Below the pieces are notes generated by a model that had not been told where the DNA came from, did no database searches, and saw nothing but the letters and a program-made list of their open reading frames with translations. From NCBI GenBank assembly GCA_001898995.1, contig MKVZ01000019.1, positions 1 through 64,000 on the forward strand: a DNA stretch of 64,000 bases. The letters run 5' to 3'. The number at the start of each line of letters is the position of its first letter. Positions within the stretch are counted from its first letter, which is position 1. This document shows positions 9,408 through 17,379 of the stretch, in pieces. The translations under genes were made by a program, and so were the position numbers. This stretch comes from Rhizobiales bacterium 63-22. GTDB taxonomy: Bacteria > Pseudomonadota > Alphaproteobacteria > Rhizobiales > Rhizobiaceae.

Positions 9408-10871
9408 ATGCAGAACTTCCAGCAATATATCGACGGCGCGTTCGAGGACGGTTCCGCCCGGTTCGACTCTGTCGACCCGGCCACCGGCAAGGTTTGGGCG
9501 ACGATGCCCGAAGCGCGCGAAGCCGATGTGGACCGCGCCGTGAAGGCCGCCGAACGTGCGCTCTGGACCGGGGCTTGGCCGGCGATGACGGCGACCGCGC
9601 GCGGCAAGCTTCTTTACCGGCTCGCCGACCTCGTGCAGCAGAACGCCGCGCGGCTTGCCGAGATGGAAACGCTCGATACGGGCAAGATCATCCGCGAGAC
9701 ATCGGCGCAGATCGCCTATGTCGCCGATTATTACCGCTATTATGCCGGCCTCGCCGACAAGATCGAGGGCGCGACGCTGCCGATCGACAAGGCCGATATG
9801 GAGGTCTGGACCCGGCGCGAGCCGATCGGCGTGGTCGCGGCGATCATCCCGTGGAACAGCCAGCTTTTCCTGTCGGCGGTCAAGATCGGCCCGGCGCTCG
9901 CCGCCGGCTGCACTCTGGTTGTGAAGGCCTCCGAGGACGGCCCCGCGCCGCTGCTGGAATTTGCAAAACTCGTCCACGAGGCGGGCTTTCCGAAGGGCGT
10001 GGTCAATGTCGTCACCGGTTTCGGGCCGGCCTGCGGCAGCACCCTGACCCGCCATCCCAGCGTGGCGCATATCGCCTTCACGGGCGGCCCGTCCACCGCC
10101 GCGCAGGTGGTGCGCAATTCCGGCGAGAACCTCGCCAGCACATCGCTGGAACTGGGCGGCAAGTCGCCGTTCATCGTCTTCGCGGATGCGGACCTCGAAA
10201 GTGCCGCGAACGCGCAGGTCGCGGGTATTTTCGCCGCCACCGGCCAGAGCTGCGTCGCCGGTTCGCGTCTTCTCGTCCAGTCCACGGTGAAGGAAAAATT
10301 CTTGGCACTGGTCAGGGCCAAGGCCGAGGCGATCCGCATCGGCTCGCCGCTCGACATGGCGACGGAGGTCGGTCCGCTCTGCACGCGGCGCCAGCGCGAC
10401 CATATCGAGAAGGTCGTGCGGGCATCCGTCGACGCGGGCGCGAAGGTCGTTACCGGCGGCAGCGGCCCGGACGGCGAGGGCTTCTATTACCCGCCCACCA
10501 TCCTCGATTGCGACGGCATCGACGCCGCGTCGGTCGAGACCGAGCTTTTCGGCCCGGTCCTGTCGGTCGCTTCCTTCGCGGATGAGCAAGAGGCCGTGCG
10601 GCTCGCCAACGCCACGCGCTACGGGCTGGCCGCCGGCGTTTTCACGCAGAATCTCGCGCGCGCGCACCGGATGATAAAGCGCATCCGCTCCGGCGTGGTC
10701 TGGGTCAACACCTATCGCGCGGTCTCGCCCATCGCGCCTTTCGGCGGCTATGGCCAGTCGGGGCACGGCCGGGAGGGCGGGCTGGCCGCGGCGCTGGATT
10801 ATACGAAAACCAAGACCGTCTGGCTGAAGACGTCGGACGATCCGTTTCCCGACCCCTTCGTGATGCGGTGA
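9408..10871 (+). CDS. Aldehyde dehydrogenase
   Basis: 487 residues from ATG 9408, preferred over GTG 9402 because GAGGTG is then well spaced. Full ALDH set: IIPWN (Asn150), SLELGGKSP (Glu248) and GQSCVAGSR (Cys282). The YYRYYAGLADKIEGATLP stretch and overall layout make it a close relative of the enzyme at 41407-42954 (betaine-/hydroxymuconic-semialdehyde-like). It probably oxidises the aldehyde made by the LLM monooxygenase whose gene ends just upstream. Confidence 0.92.
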   Translation: MQNFQQYIDGAFEDGSARFDSVDPATGKVWATMPEAREADVDRAVKAAERALWTGAWPAMTATARGKLLYRLADLVQQNAARLAEMETLDTGKIIRETSAQIAYVADYYRYYAGLADKIEGATLPIDKADMEVWTRREPIGVVAAIIPWNSQLFLSAVKIGPALAAGCTLVVKASEDGPAPLLEFAKLVHEAGFPKGVVNVVTGFGPACGSTLTRHPSVAHIAFTGGPSTAAQVVRNSGENLASTSLELGGKSPFIVFADADLESAANAQVAGIFAATGQSCVAGSRLLVQSTVKEKFLALVRAKAEAIRIGSPLDMATEVGPLCTRRQRDHIEKVVRASVDAGAKVVTGGSGPDGEGFYYPPTILDCDGIDAASVETELFGPVLSVASFADEQEAVRLANATRYGLAAGVFTQNLARAHRMIKRIRSGVVWVNTYRAVSPIAPFGGYGQSGHGREGGLAAALDYTKTKTVWLKTSDDPFPDPFVMR

Positions 10872-10875
10872 GCCA

Positions 10876-11190
10876 ATGTATTACGAGATCCGTACATATC
10901 GCCTGAAGAACGGCGGCATTCCCGAATATCTGAAGGTGGTCGGCGAGACCGGCATCGCGATCCAGAAGCGCCATCTCGGCAATCTCGTCGGCTATTTCTT
11001 TTCCGAGATCGGGCCGGTCAACGAGATCGTCCATATCTGGGGCTACGAGACGCTTGACGACCGGCAGGCGCGCCGCGCCCGGCTCGCCGCAGACCCGGAA
11101 TGGCAGGCTTTCCTGCCGAAAATCCGCGACCTGATCGTCACTGCGGAAAACAAGATCATGACACCGGCGGCATTTTCGCCGCTTGGATAA
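10876..11190 (+). CDS. NIPSNAP family protein
   Basis: 104 residues beginning MYYEIRTYRLKNGGIPEYL, with HIWGYETLDDRQARRARL and WQAFLPKI: the ferredoxin-like NIPSNAP fold. Small NIPSNAP proteins commonly accompany oxygenase and ABC-transporter operons, but their function is unknown. It starts 4 bp after the aldehyde dehydrogenase stop, so it belongs to the same operon. Confidence 0.87.
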   Translation: MYYEIRTYRLKNGGIPEYLKVVGETGIAIQKRHLGNLVGYFFSEIGPVNEIVHIWGYETLDDRQARRARLAADPEWQAFLPKIRDLIVTAENKIMTPAAFSPLG

Positions 11191-11249
11191 ACTGCCTGGC
11201 GGCGGCAGGGAGCCATATCCGCCAGACCCAGAAACCGGGAGGAAACGAA

Positions 11250-12257
11250 ATGAAAAAGGGACTTATCTTCGCATTGTTTTCGGGCTTGTTATGCAGCGTG
11301 GCCGTTGCCGACAGCCAGAGCATCGTGTTCACGAGCTGGGGCGGCACCACGCAGGACGCCCAGAAGGTCTATGCCCAGAGCTTCACCAAGAAGACGGGAA
11401 TCCATGTCACGCAGGACGGCCCGACCGATTACGGCAAGCTGAAAGCCATGGTGGAATCGGGCAATGTCAACTGGGACGTCGTCGACGTGGAGGGCGATTA
11501 CGCCGTTCAGGCCGGCAAGGCGGGGCTTCTGGACAAGCTCGATTTCTCGATCATCGACAAGAGCAAGCTCGATCCGCGCTTCGTCACCGACTATTCGGTC
11601 GGCAGCTTCTATTATTCCTTCGTCATCGGCTGCAACAAGGACGCCGTCAAGGCCTGCCCGAAGACATGGGCCGACCTGTTCGACACCAAGAAGTTCCCCG
11701 GCAAGCGCACTTTCTACAAGTGGTCGGCGCCCGGCGTGATCGAGGCGGCGCTGCTCGCCGACGGTGTGCCGCCCAACAAGCTCTATCCGCTCGATCTCGA
11801 CCGGGCCTTCAAAAAGCTCGACACCATCAAGTCGGACATCATCTGGTGGGATAGCGGCGCGCAGTCCCAGCAGTTGCTCGCCTCCGCCGAGGCGCCCTAC
11901 GGCTCGTTCTGGAACGGCCGTCTGACGGCGCTGTCGAAGACCGGCGTGAATGTCGAGACGTCGTGGACCAACAACATCACCGCCGCCGACTCGCTCGTCG
12001 TTCCCAAGGGCACGAAGAACGAGAAAGCCGCGATGGAGTTCATCGCGCATGCGACGAGCGCGAAGAGCCAGGCGGATTTCGCGGCGGCGACCGGCTATGC
12101 CCCGATCAATATCGACGCGGCGGCCCTGATGGACCCGGCGATCCGCGACACGCTGCCGGACAAGCAGGCCGCGACGCAGGTGAACGCCGACATGAATTAC
12201 TGGGCTGCCCATCGCGACGAGATCGGCAAGCGCTGGTATGCATGGCAGGCGAAATAA
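11250..12257 (+). CDS. Polyamine-type ABC transporter substrate-binding protein
   Basis: 335 residues with a signal peptide (MKKGLIFALFSGLLCSVAVA) and the PotD/PotF-like start of the mature protein, SIVFTSWGGTTQDAQK. SD GGGAGGAAA precedes the ATG. It captures the ligand in the periplasm for the permeases and ATPase encoded downstream. PotD-like proteins bind polyamines but also 2-aminoethylphosphonate and other amines; the ligand here is presumably the substrate of the upstream monooxygenase pathway. Confidence 0.9.
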   Translation: MKKGLIFALFSGLLCSVAVADSQSIVFTSWGGTTQDAQKVYAQSFTKKTGIHVTQDGPTDYGKLKAMVESGNVNWDVVDVEGDYAVQAGKAGLLDKLDFSIIDKSKLDPRFVTDYSVGSFYYSFVIGCNKDAVKACPKTWADLFDTKKFPGKRTFYKWSAPGVIEAALLADGVPPNKLYPLDLDRAFKKLDTIKSDIIWWDSGAQSQQLLASAEAPYGSFWNGRLTALSKTGVNVETSWTNNITAADSLVVPKGTKNEKAAMEFIAHATSAKSQADFAAATGYAPINIDAAALMDPAIRDTLPDKQAATQVNADMNYWAAHRDEIGKRWYAWQAK

Positions 12258-12283
12258 CGCACTGCCCGGCATGAATGAAAAGG

Positions 12284-12303
12284 GGGCCGGCTCACGCCGG
12301 CCC
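12284..12303 (+). terminator. Intra-operon hairpin after the binding-protein gene
   Basis: GGGCCGGC and GCCGGCCC form a perfect 8-bp stem with a TCAC loop, in the 71-bp gap between the binding-protein gene and the first permease gene. There is no strong U-run. Such hairpins typically stabilise or partly terminate the message so that the binding protein is made in excess over the membrane parts. Confidence 0.6.
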
Positions 12304-12328
12304 GCCATTGCAGTTGGGATGATCGCAC

Positions 12329-13198
12329 ATGGCTAACGCGGCAACGACACTCGGGACACCCGGAAAGGCATCCGGCGCGCGCAGGCGTGACGCCAGTTTC
12401 AGCTATCTGATTCCGGCGCTGCTGCTCGTGGTGATATTCTTCATCGTGCCGGTTCTGATGCTGCTGCTGCGCAGCGTCACCGATCCGCATCCGGGTTTGC
12501 AGAACTATGCGGCGCTGCTCGGTTCCACCACCTATCTGAAAGTGTTCGTCAACACGTTCGTGGTGGCCGGGCTGGTGACGGTCATCTCCGTCGTGATCGG
12601 CTATCCGGTCGCCTGGCTGCTGGCGATCATGCCGGAGCGATGGTCGCGGCTGGTTCTGGCCATCATCATTCTTTCGATGTGGACCAACCTGCTGACCCGC
12701 ACCTATGCGTGGATGGTGCTCCTGCAACGAACCGGCGTGATCAACAAGGTTCTGATCGGAATCGGGCTTATCGACAGGCCGCTGACGCTGGTGAACAATC
12801 TCGTCGGCGTCACCATCGGCATGACCTATATCATGCTGCCCTTCGTCATCCTGCCGCTGATGGGCGTGATCCGCGCGCTCGATCCGGCCACCCTGCGCGC
12901 AGCCGCCTTGTGCGGGGCCACGAAGACGCAATGCTTCACGCGCGTGCTGCTTCCGCTCTCGATGCCCGGCATCGCCGCCGGGGCGCTGATGGTCTTCGTC
13001 ATGTCGCTCGGCTATTTCGTCACGCCGGCCCTCTTGGGCGGAACCTCGAACATGATGCTGGCCGAACTGATCACGCAGTTCGTGCAGTCGCTGGTCGACT
13101 GGGGCATGGGTGGTGCCGCGGCGCTGGTGCTCCTGGTCGTGACGCTCGCGCTTTATGCGGTGCAGCTTCGATATTTCAACCCCAACAGGGCGAGGTAG
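12329..13198 (+). CDS. ABC transporter permease (PotB-like)
   Basis: 289 residues with about six membrane helices and the EAA-loop segment RAAALCGATKTQCFTRVLLP near residue 190 that contacts the ATPase. An N-terminal cytoplasmic tail of about 25 residues precedes TM1. It pairs with the PotC-like permease whose gene starts 3 bp downstream. Confidence 0.9.
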   Translation: MANAATTLGTPGKASGARRRDASFSYLIPALLLVVIFFIVPVLMLLLRSVTDPHPGLQNYAALLGSTTYLKVFVNTFVVAGLVTVISVVIGYPVAWLLAIMPERWSRLVLAIIILSMWTNLLTRTYAWMVLLQRTGVINKVLIGIGLIDRPLTLVNNLVGVTIGMTYIMLPFVILPLMGVIRALDPATLRAAALCGATKTQCFTRVLLPLSMPGIAAGALMVFVMSLGYFVTPALLGGTSNMMLAELITQFVQSLVDWGMGGAAALVLLVVTLALYAVQLRYFNPNRAR

Positions 13199-13201
13199 GC
13201 C

Positions 13202-14002
13202 ATGCTGCTCGATTTTGAAAAGCTCGGCGCCCTGCGTGGTTTCCTGATCGGCCTGACGGTCCTCGTCTGCCTGTTCCTGATCCTGCCGATCGTCTTCATC
13301 GCGGCGCTGTCCTTCGGTTCGTCGCAATGGCTGATCTTCCCGCCGCCGTCGTGGACGCTGGAATGGTACCGGGAACTGTTCGCGGATCCGCGCTGGCTCT
13401 ATTCCGCGCTGACGAGCCTGAAGATCGCCGTGATCGTGACCGTTCTGTCGGTCGTCATAGGTTTTCTTGCGGCGCTCGGCCTGAACCGGGGCACGTTTGC
13501 GGGACGCGATGCGTTGCGCGCGCTGTTCTTGACGCCGATGATCCTGCCAGTCGTCGTGCTGGCCGTGGCGCTCTATGCGCTTTTCCTGAAGTTTGACCTC
13601 GCCGGAACCACCATCGCCTTCGTGATCGCGCATCTTCTGATCGCGCTGCCCTTTTCGATCATCTCGATTGGAAACGCGCTCGACGGTTTCGACAAGTCGA
13701 TCGAGGACGCGGCGATCCTTTGCGGCGCGAGCCCATGGGAAGCGCGGCTTCGCGTCACCGTGCCGGCGGTCAGCCACGGCATCTTCGCCGCCGCGATCTT
13801 CTCGTTTCTGGCGTCGTGGGATGAAGTGGTGCTGGCGATCTTCATGGCCAGCCCGACGCTCCAGACCCTGCCCGTCAAGATATGGACGACACTGCGGCAG
13901 GACCTGACGCCGGTGATCGCGGCGGCCTCCACGCTGCTGATCGCCTTCACGATCATCCTGATGATAGCCGCAGCCTTTTTGCGCAAGGGACCCAGAACAT
14001 GA
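13202..14002 (+). CDS. ABC transporter permease (PotC-like)
   Basis: 266 residues with about six membrane helices; the EAA loop is EDAAILCGASPWEARLRVTV near residue 170. It is the second permease of the polyamine-type importer. The 3' end overlaps the ATPase start by 4 bp (ATGA), indicating translational coupling. Confidence 0.9.
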   Translation: MLLDFEKLGALRGFLIGLTVLVCLFLILPIVFIAALSFGSSQWLIFPPPSWTLEWYRELFADPRWLYSALTSLKIAVIVTVLSVVIGFLAALGLNRGTFAGRDALRALFLTPMILPVVVLAVALYALFLKFDLAGTTIAFVIAHLLIALPFSIISIGNALDGFDKSIEDAAILCGASPWEARLRVTVPAVSHGIFAAAIFSFLASWDEVVLAIFMASPTLQTLPVKIWTTLRQDLTPVIAAASTLLIAFTIILMIAAAFLRKGPRT

Positions 14003-15069
14003 CCGAACCCTTCCTCCGAATTCAGGGTATCCGCAAGGTCTTCAACGCCGTCACCGCCGTCAAAAACGTGACGATGGACGTGGCCGAGGGCGAGTTCATG
14101 ACCTTTCTCGGCCCTTCGGGCTCGGGAAAGTCGACGACGCTCTATATCCTTGCCGGCTTTCAGGACCCGACCGAGGGCGACATCCTGCTGAAGGGCAAGA
14201 GCCTTCTTGCGACGCCGTCGCACAAGCGCAATATCGGCATGGTGTTCCAGCGCTATACGCTTTTCCCGCATCTTTCCGTCGGCGAGAACGTCGCTTTTCC
14301 GCTGCGCATCCGCCGGCGGCCGCAGGCCGAGATCGCCGAGCGGGTGACGGCGGCGCTCAGGCTGGTGCGGCTGGAGGGGCTGGAAGACCGGATGCCGGCG
14401 CTGATGTCCGGCGGCCAGCAGCAGCGCGTGGCGCTCGCCCGCGCGCTGGTCTACAATCCGCCGGTGCTTCTCATGGACGAGCCGCTCTCGGCGCTCGACA
14501 AGAAGCTGCGTGAGGAAATCCAGTTCGAGATCAAGCGCATCCATCATGAGACGGGCGTTACGATCCTATATGTCACCCACGATCAGGAAGAGGCGCTGCG
14601 GCTGTCGGATCGCATCGCGGTGTTCGGTCAGGGCGAGATCGACCAGATCGGCACCGGCCATGAGCTTTATGCGAACCCTTCCACCCGCTTCGTCGCCGGG
14701 TTCATCGGCGACAGCAACTTCATCGACGCGGAGGTTCTGGAGAGGGAAGGGGACATGGCCCGCCTCGCGCTGCCGGGCGGCGTGACGGTCGGCGGGGTTC
14801 CCCTGCATGGCGCGGAGGGAAAGAAGGCCTCCCTGATGCTGCGCCCGGAGCGTGTGCTGCTCGCCAAGTCCCCTGTCGAGACGGGGCTGCCGGCCACCGT
14901 TACCGACATCACTTTCCTCGGCAACAACGTCGAGGTCGCCGCCAGCACAGATACGGGTAACGGCCTTTCGGTGCGGTTGCCCTTCGGCCACGCGGCCATC
15001 GCGGGCCTTCATCGCGGCGATCAGGTCTGGCTGCACTTCGATCCGGGTTCCGCGCACGCTTTCCTGTAG
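13999..15069 (+). CDS. ABC transporter ATP-binding protein (PotA-like)
   Basis: 356 residues. Walker [11 protein letters not shown] (about 38-47), Q-loop [10 protein letters not shown], signature [15 protein letters not shown], Walker [12 protein letters not shown], and switch His in [10 protein letters not shown]; a C-terminal TOBE-type domain follows from about 280. It energises uptake by the two upstream permeases. The start chosen overlaps the permease end by 4 bp. It is the last gene of the plus-strand operon and converges on phnX. Confidence 0.93.
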   Translation: MTEPFLRIQGIRKVFNAVTAVKNVTMDVAEGEFMTFLGPSGSGKSTTLYILAGFQDPTEGDILLKGKSLLATPSHKRNIGMVFQRYTLFPHLSVGENVAFPLRIRRRPQAEIAERVTAALRLVRLEGLEDRMPALMSGGQQQRVALARALVYNPPVLLMDEPLSALDKKLREEIQFEIKRIHHETGVTILYVTHDQEEALRLSDRIAVFGQGEIDQIGTGHELYANPSTRFVAGFIGDSNFIDAEVLEREGDMARLALPGGVTVGGVPLHGAEGKKASLMLRPERVLLAKSPVETGLPATVTDITFLGNNVEVAASTDTGNGLSVRLPFGHAAIAGLHRGDQVWLHFDPGSAHAFL

Positions 15070-15093
15070 AGCGGTTCCGATGTTGAAAAGGCT

Positions 15094-15897
15094 CTAGGGC
15101 CGTTCGCCCTTCTCCATCCGCTCCTCGATCTGCGCGATGACGGCGGGCAGGTCGGCGACCGTATCGATGATATAATGCGGCTTGTGGGGACGCAGCGCGG
15201 CGCTCGCCCTTTCGCGCAGCGTGTCGCGCCCGGCCGCGGAAAGGGCCGCGAGCTGGTCCGGCGTCACCCCGGCCTCGTTGCCAGAAAGCGCCACGCCGAC
15301 GGTCCATGTCCCGGCCGCGCGGCCTTCGTCGAGGCCCACGCCCGTATCGTCCACCTTGACCACCGCCGAAGCCGGCCAGGCGTCGAGGTCGAGGAAGCAT
15401 TTGTACATGTTCATCGGCGTCGGGCGGCCATGCGGCAGGTCACCGGCGCAGACGAGATTGTCCGGCGCATAACCCTGTTTCGCGGCCACCGGCAGCACCC
15501 GCTCCATGATCGAGCGCGTATAGCCGGTGGTCGAGCCGATCTTCAGCCCGCGTCCGCGCAGCGCCGTGACCATCTCCAGCGTGCCGGGCACGAGGTCGCA
15601 ATAGTCGGCCACCACTTCCTCGTTCAGCGGCAGGAAGACGTCATAGACGGACTGGATATCCTCCCGCGTCGGCGCGCGGCCATGCTTCTGCGTCCAGGCT
15701 TCGGCGATGCGCGGCACGGCGAGCATGGCGGCGACATGATCCCATTTCGGCAGGCCCATCGGCCCGCGCGCCTCGGCGACGGACACCTCGATGCCGAAGC
15801 GGCGGAACGCCTCGACGAACACGCCCATCGGCGCGAAGGAGCCGAAATCGACGACCGTCCCCGCCCAGTCGAACACAACCGCCTTGAGATGACCCAT
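15094..15897 (-). CDS. phnX: Phosphonoacetaldehyde hydrolase
   Basis: 267 residues, the normal PhnX length in the HAD superfamily. The nucleophile lies in VVFDWAGTVVDFGS and the cap-domain lysine that forms the Schiff base lies in GPMGLPKWDHV; KVDDTGVGLDEG supplies the metal-binding acids. It splits phosphonoacetaldehyde to acetaldehyde and phosphate in 2-aminoethylphosphonate use. The partner transaminase PhnW is not beside it. It converges with the polyamine-type ABC operon, whose family includes aminoethylphosphonate importers. Confidence 0.93.
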   Translation of the reverse strand: MGHLKAVVFDWAGTVVDFGSFAPMGVFVEAFRRFGIEVSVAEARGPMGLPKWDHVAAMLAVPRIAEAWTQKHGRAPTREDIQSVYDVFLPLNEEVVADYCDLVPGTLEMVTALRGRGLKIGSTTGYTRSIMERVLPVAAKQGYAPDNLVCAGDLPHGRPTPMNMYKCFLDLDAWPASAVVKVDDTGVGLDEGRAAGTWTVGVALSGNEAGVTPDQLAALSAAGRDTLRERASAALRPHKPHYIIDTVADLPAVIAQIEERMEKGERP

Positions 15898-15956
15898 GAA
15901 TTTCTCCTGACCAAAAATATCCGGGACGGCCCGCCGGAGCGCCGCTCCGGCAACTC

Positions 15957-17066
15957 TTATGCAGACTTATAGTGTCGCTGCACCAGTTCCAGCAACGCCA
16001 TGGGATCGATCGCCTTGCAGATGGAGCCGTTGTCCGGCTTGAGGCAGGACATGTCCTCGGCGGCCAGCATGGCGTTGACGATCGATTCGTCGACCGCGCG
16101 AACCGTGGCCATATAGACCGGGTCCAGCCATTCGTCCGGAATGCATTCCATCGTGCGCCTGCCGGCCATCGCCTCGTCGCGCAGGATCGAATTGGCGGTG
16201 CTGAAGGCCAGAAAAATATCGCCGGAACTGTTGCCGCCCGGCGTGCCGGTCTTGCTGATGCCGATGGAGGCCCGCTGCGCGACCCTTTGCAACTGATGCG
16301 GCAGCAGCGGAATATCCGTCGCGATGACGACGATGATCGAGCCCTGTTCGGCGGTGAGCAGTTTGCCGTCGCGCATCTGCCTGCCGACCGGAACGCCCAG
16401 AACCGTCAGCCAGTCGCGCAGGCCGTGATTGGCCTGCACCAGCACGCCGACCGTATAATCCTCGCCGTCGAGCGTGACGACCTGCGACGCCGTTCCGGTC
16501 CCGCCCTTGAACTCATAGGCGATCATGCCCGTGCCGCCGCCGACATTGCCCTCGGCGATTGCGCCGTCCGTGGCGCTGTCTATGGCCGCCAGCACATGCT
16601 CCTCGCGCACATGCTGGCCGTTGATGTCGTTGAGCCTGCCGTCATAGGTTTCCGCCACAACCGGCAGCGCCCAGATATGCTTTTCAAGGAAATCGCCGGC
16701 GTAATTGCGGATCATCCACCACGTCGCGGCCGCATGCGTCACACCGACGCTGTGTGTATTGGTGATGCAGACCGGGCCGTAGAAATGCCCCGCATGGTTG
16801 ATCCAGTGCACGCCGGTCATCTCGCCATTGCCGTTGAGCGCGTGAAAACCCGCCCAGACAGGCCGCATCTCGCGCGCATGGCCGCGCGGCAGGATGGCCG
16901 TCACGCCCGTGCGCACCGGGCCTTTTCCCACGACCAGCGGGCCGTCGCCCTCGATGAGGGTGGAATAGCCGACCAGCACGCCCGTAACATCGGTTATCGC
17001 ATTGTTTTTGCCTGCGCGGCCCTCGAAGGGCAGGCCCAGCTCGCGTCCGCGTTTTCTGGCTTTCAT
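15957..17066 (-). CDS. P1 family (DmpA-like) peptidase
   Basis: 369 residues from ATG 17066. The family matures by self-cleavage before a serine, visible in GTPGGNSSGDIFLAF. Other signatures are NAITDVTGVLVGYSTL, LNGNGEMTGVHW and GNVGGGTGMIAYEFKGGTG. Members are aminopeptidases acting on small, D- or beta-amino-acid peptides and amides. It follows fdsD by about 57 bp on the same strand and may be cotranscribed with it; a functional link to formate is not obvious. Confidence 0.9.
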   Translation of the reverse strand: MKARKRGRELGLPFEGRAGKNNAITDVTGVLVGYSTLIEGDGPLVVGKGPVRTGVTAILPRGHAREMRPVWAGFHALNGNGEMTGVHWINHAGHFYGPVCITNTHSVGVTHAAATWWMIRNYAGDFLEKHIWALPVVAETYDGRLNDINGQHVREEHVLAAIDSATDGAIAEGNVGGGTGMIAYEFKGGTGTASQVVTLDGEDYTVGVLVQANHGLRDWLTVLGVPVGRQMRDGKLLTAEQGSIIVVIATDIPLLPHQLQRVAQRASIGISKTGTPGGNSSGDIFLAFSTANSILRDEAMAGRRTMECIPDEWLDPVYMATVRAVDESIVNAMLAAEDMSCLKPDNGSICKAIDPMALLELVQRHYKSA

Positions 17067-17122
17067 GATCGTTCCCGGCACGGCGGTTGCGATTGTCGTC
17101 AATAATCCGTCTTGACGAGATT

Positions 17123-17371
17123 TCAGTGTCCGCCGGCGGCGCTCTTGCCGGGGCGTTCCCTGTCCGGGTCGTCGATCGAGGCGGCGGCGCTCAGCACCAG
17201 CGCGTGCAGACCCCCGCCGCCCGCGCGCACGATGTCGAAAAGCTGCCGCCGCATGCGCGGCTCCCAATAGGCGTTGATGTGCCTCGCCACGCCTTCCACC
17301 TGTTCCTTTTCAGGCTGGGAGGCGAAGAAGGTGGCGATCTGGTTCGCCATTCTCACAATATGATTGTCCAC
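17123..17371 (-). CDS. fdsD: Formate dehydrogenase delta subunit
   Basis: 82 residues starting at GTG 17371 with AAGGGG upstream. The sequence HIVRMANQIATFFASQPEKE and HINAYWEPRMRRQL is typical of FdsD, the small subunit needed for active soluble NAD-dependent formate dehydrogenase. It begins 8 bp after fdsA. In many fds operons the sulfurtransferase gene fdsC lies between fdsA and fdsD; here it is absent. Confidence 0.9.
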   Translation of the reverse strand: MDNHIVRMANQIATFFASQPEKEQVEGVARHINAYWEPRMRRQLFDIVRAGGGGLHALVLSAAASIDDPDRERPGKSAAGGH

Positions 17372-17379
17372 GCCGCCCC

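Noticed and set aside
12197..13777. A 526-codon minus-strand frame rich in Arg, Gln, His and Asp
   Set aside because: It lies antisense to two ABC permease genes; the odd composition is the mirror of hydrophobic membrane-segment codons.
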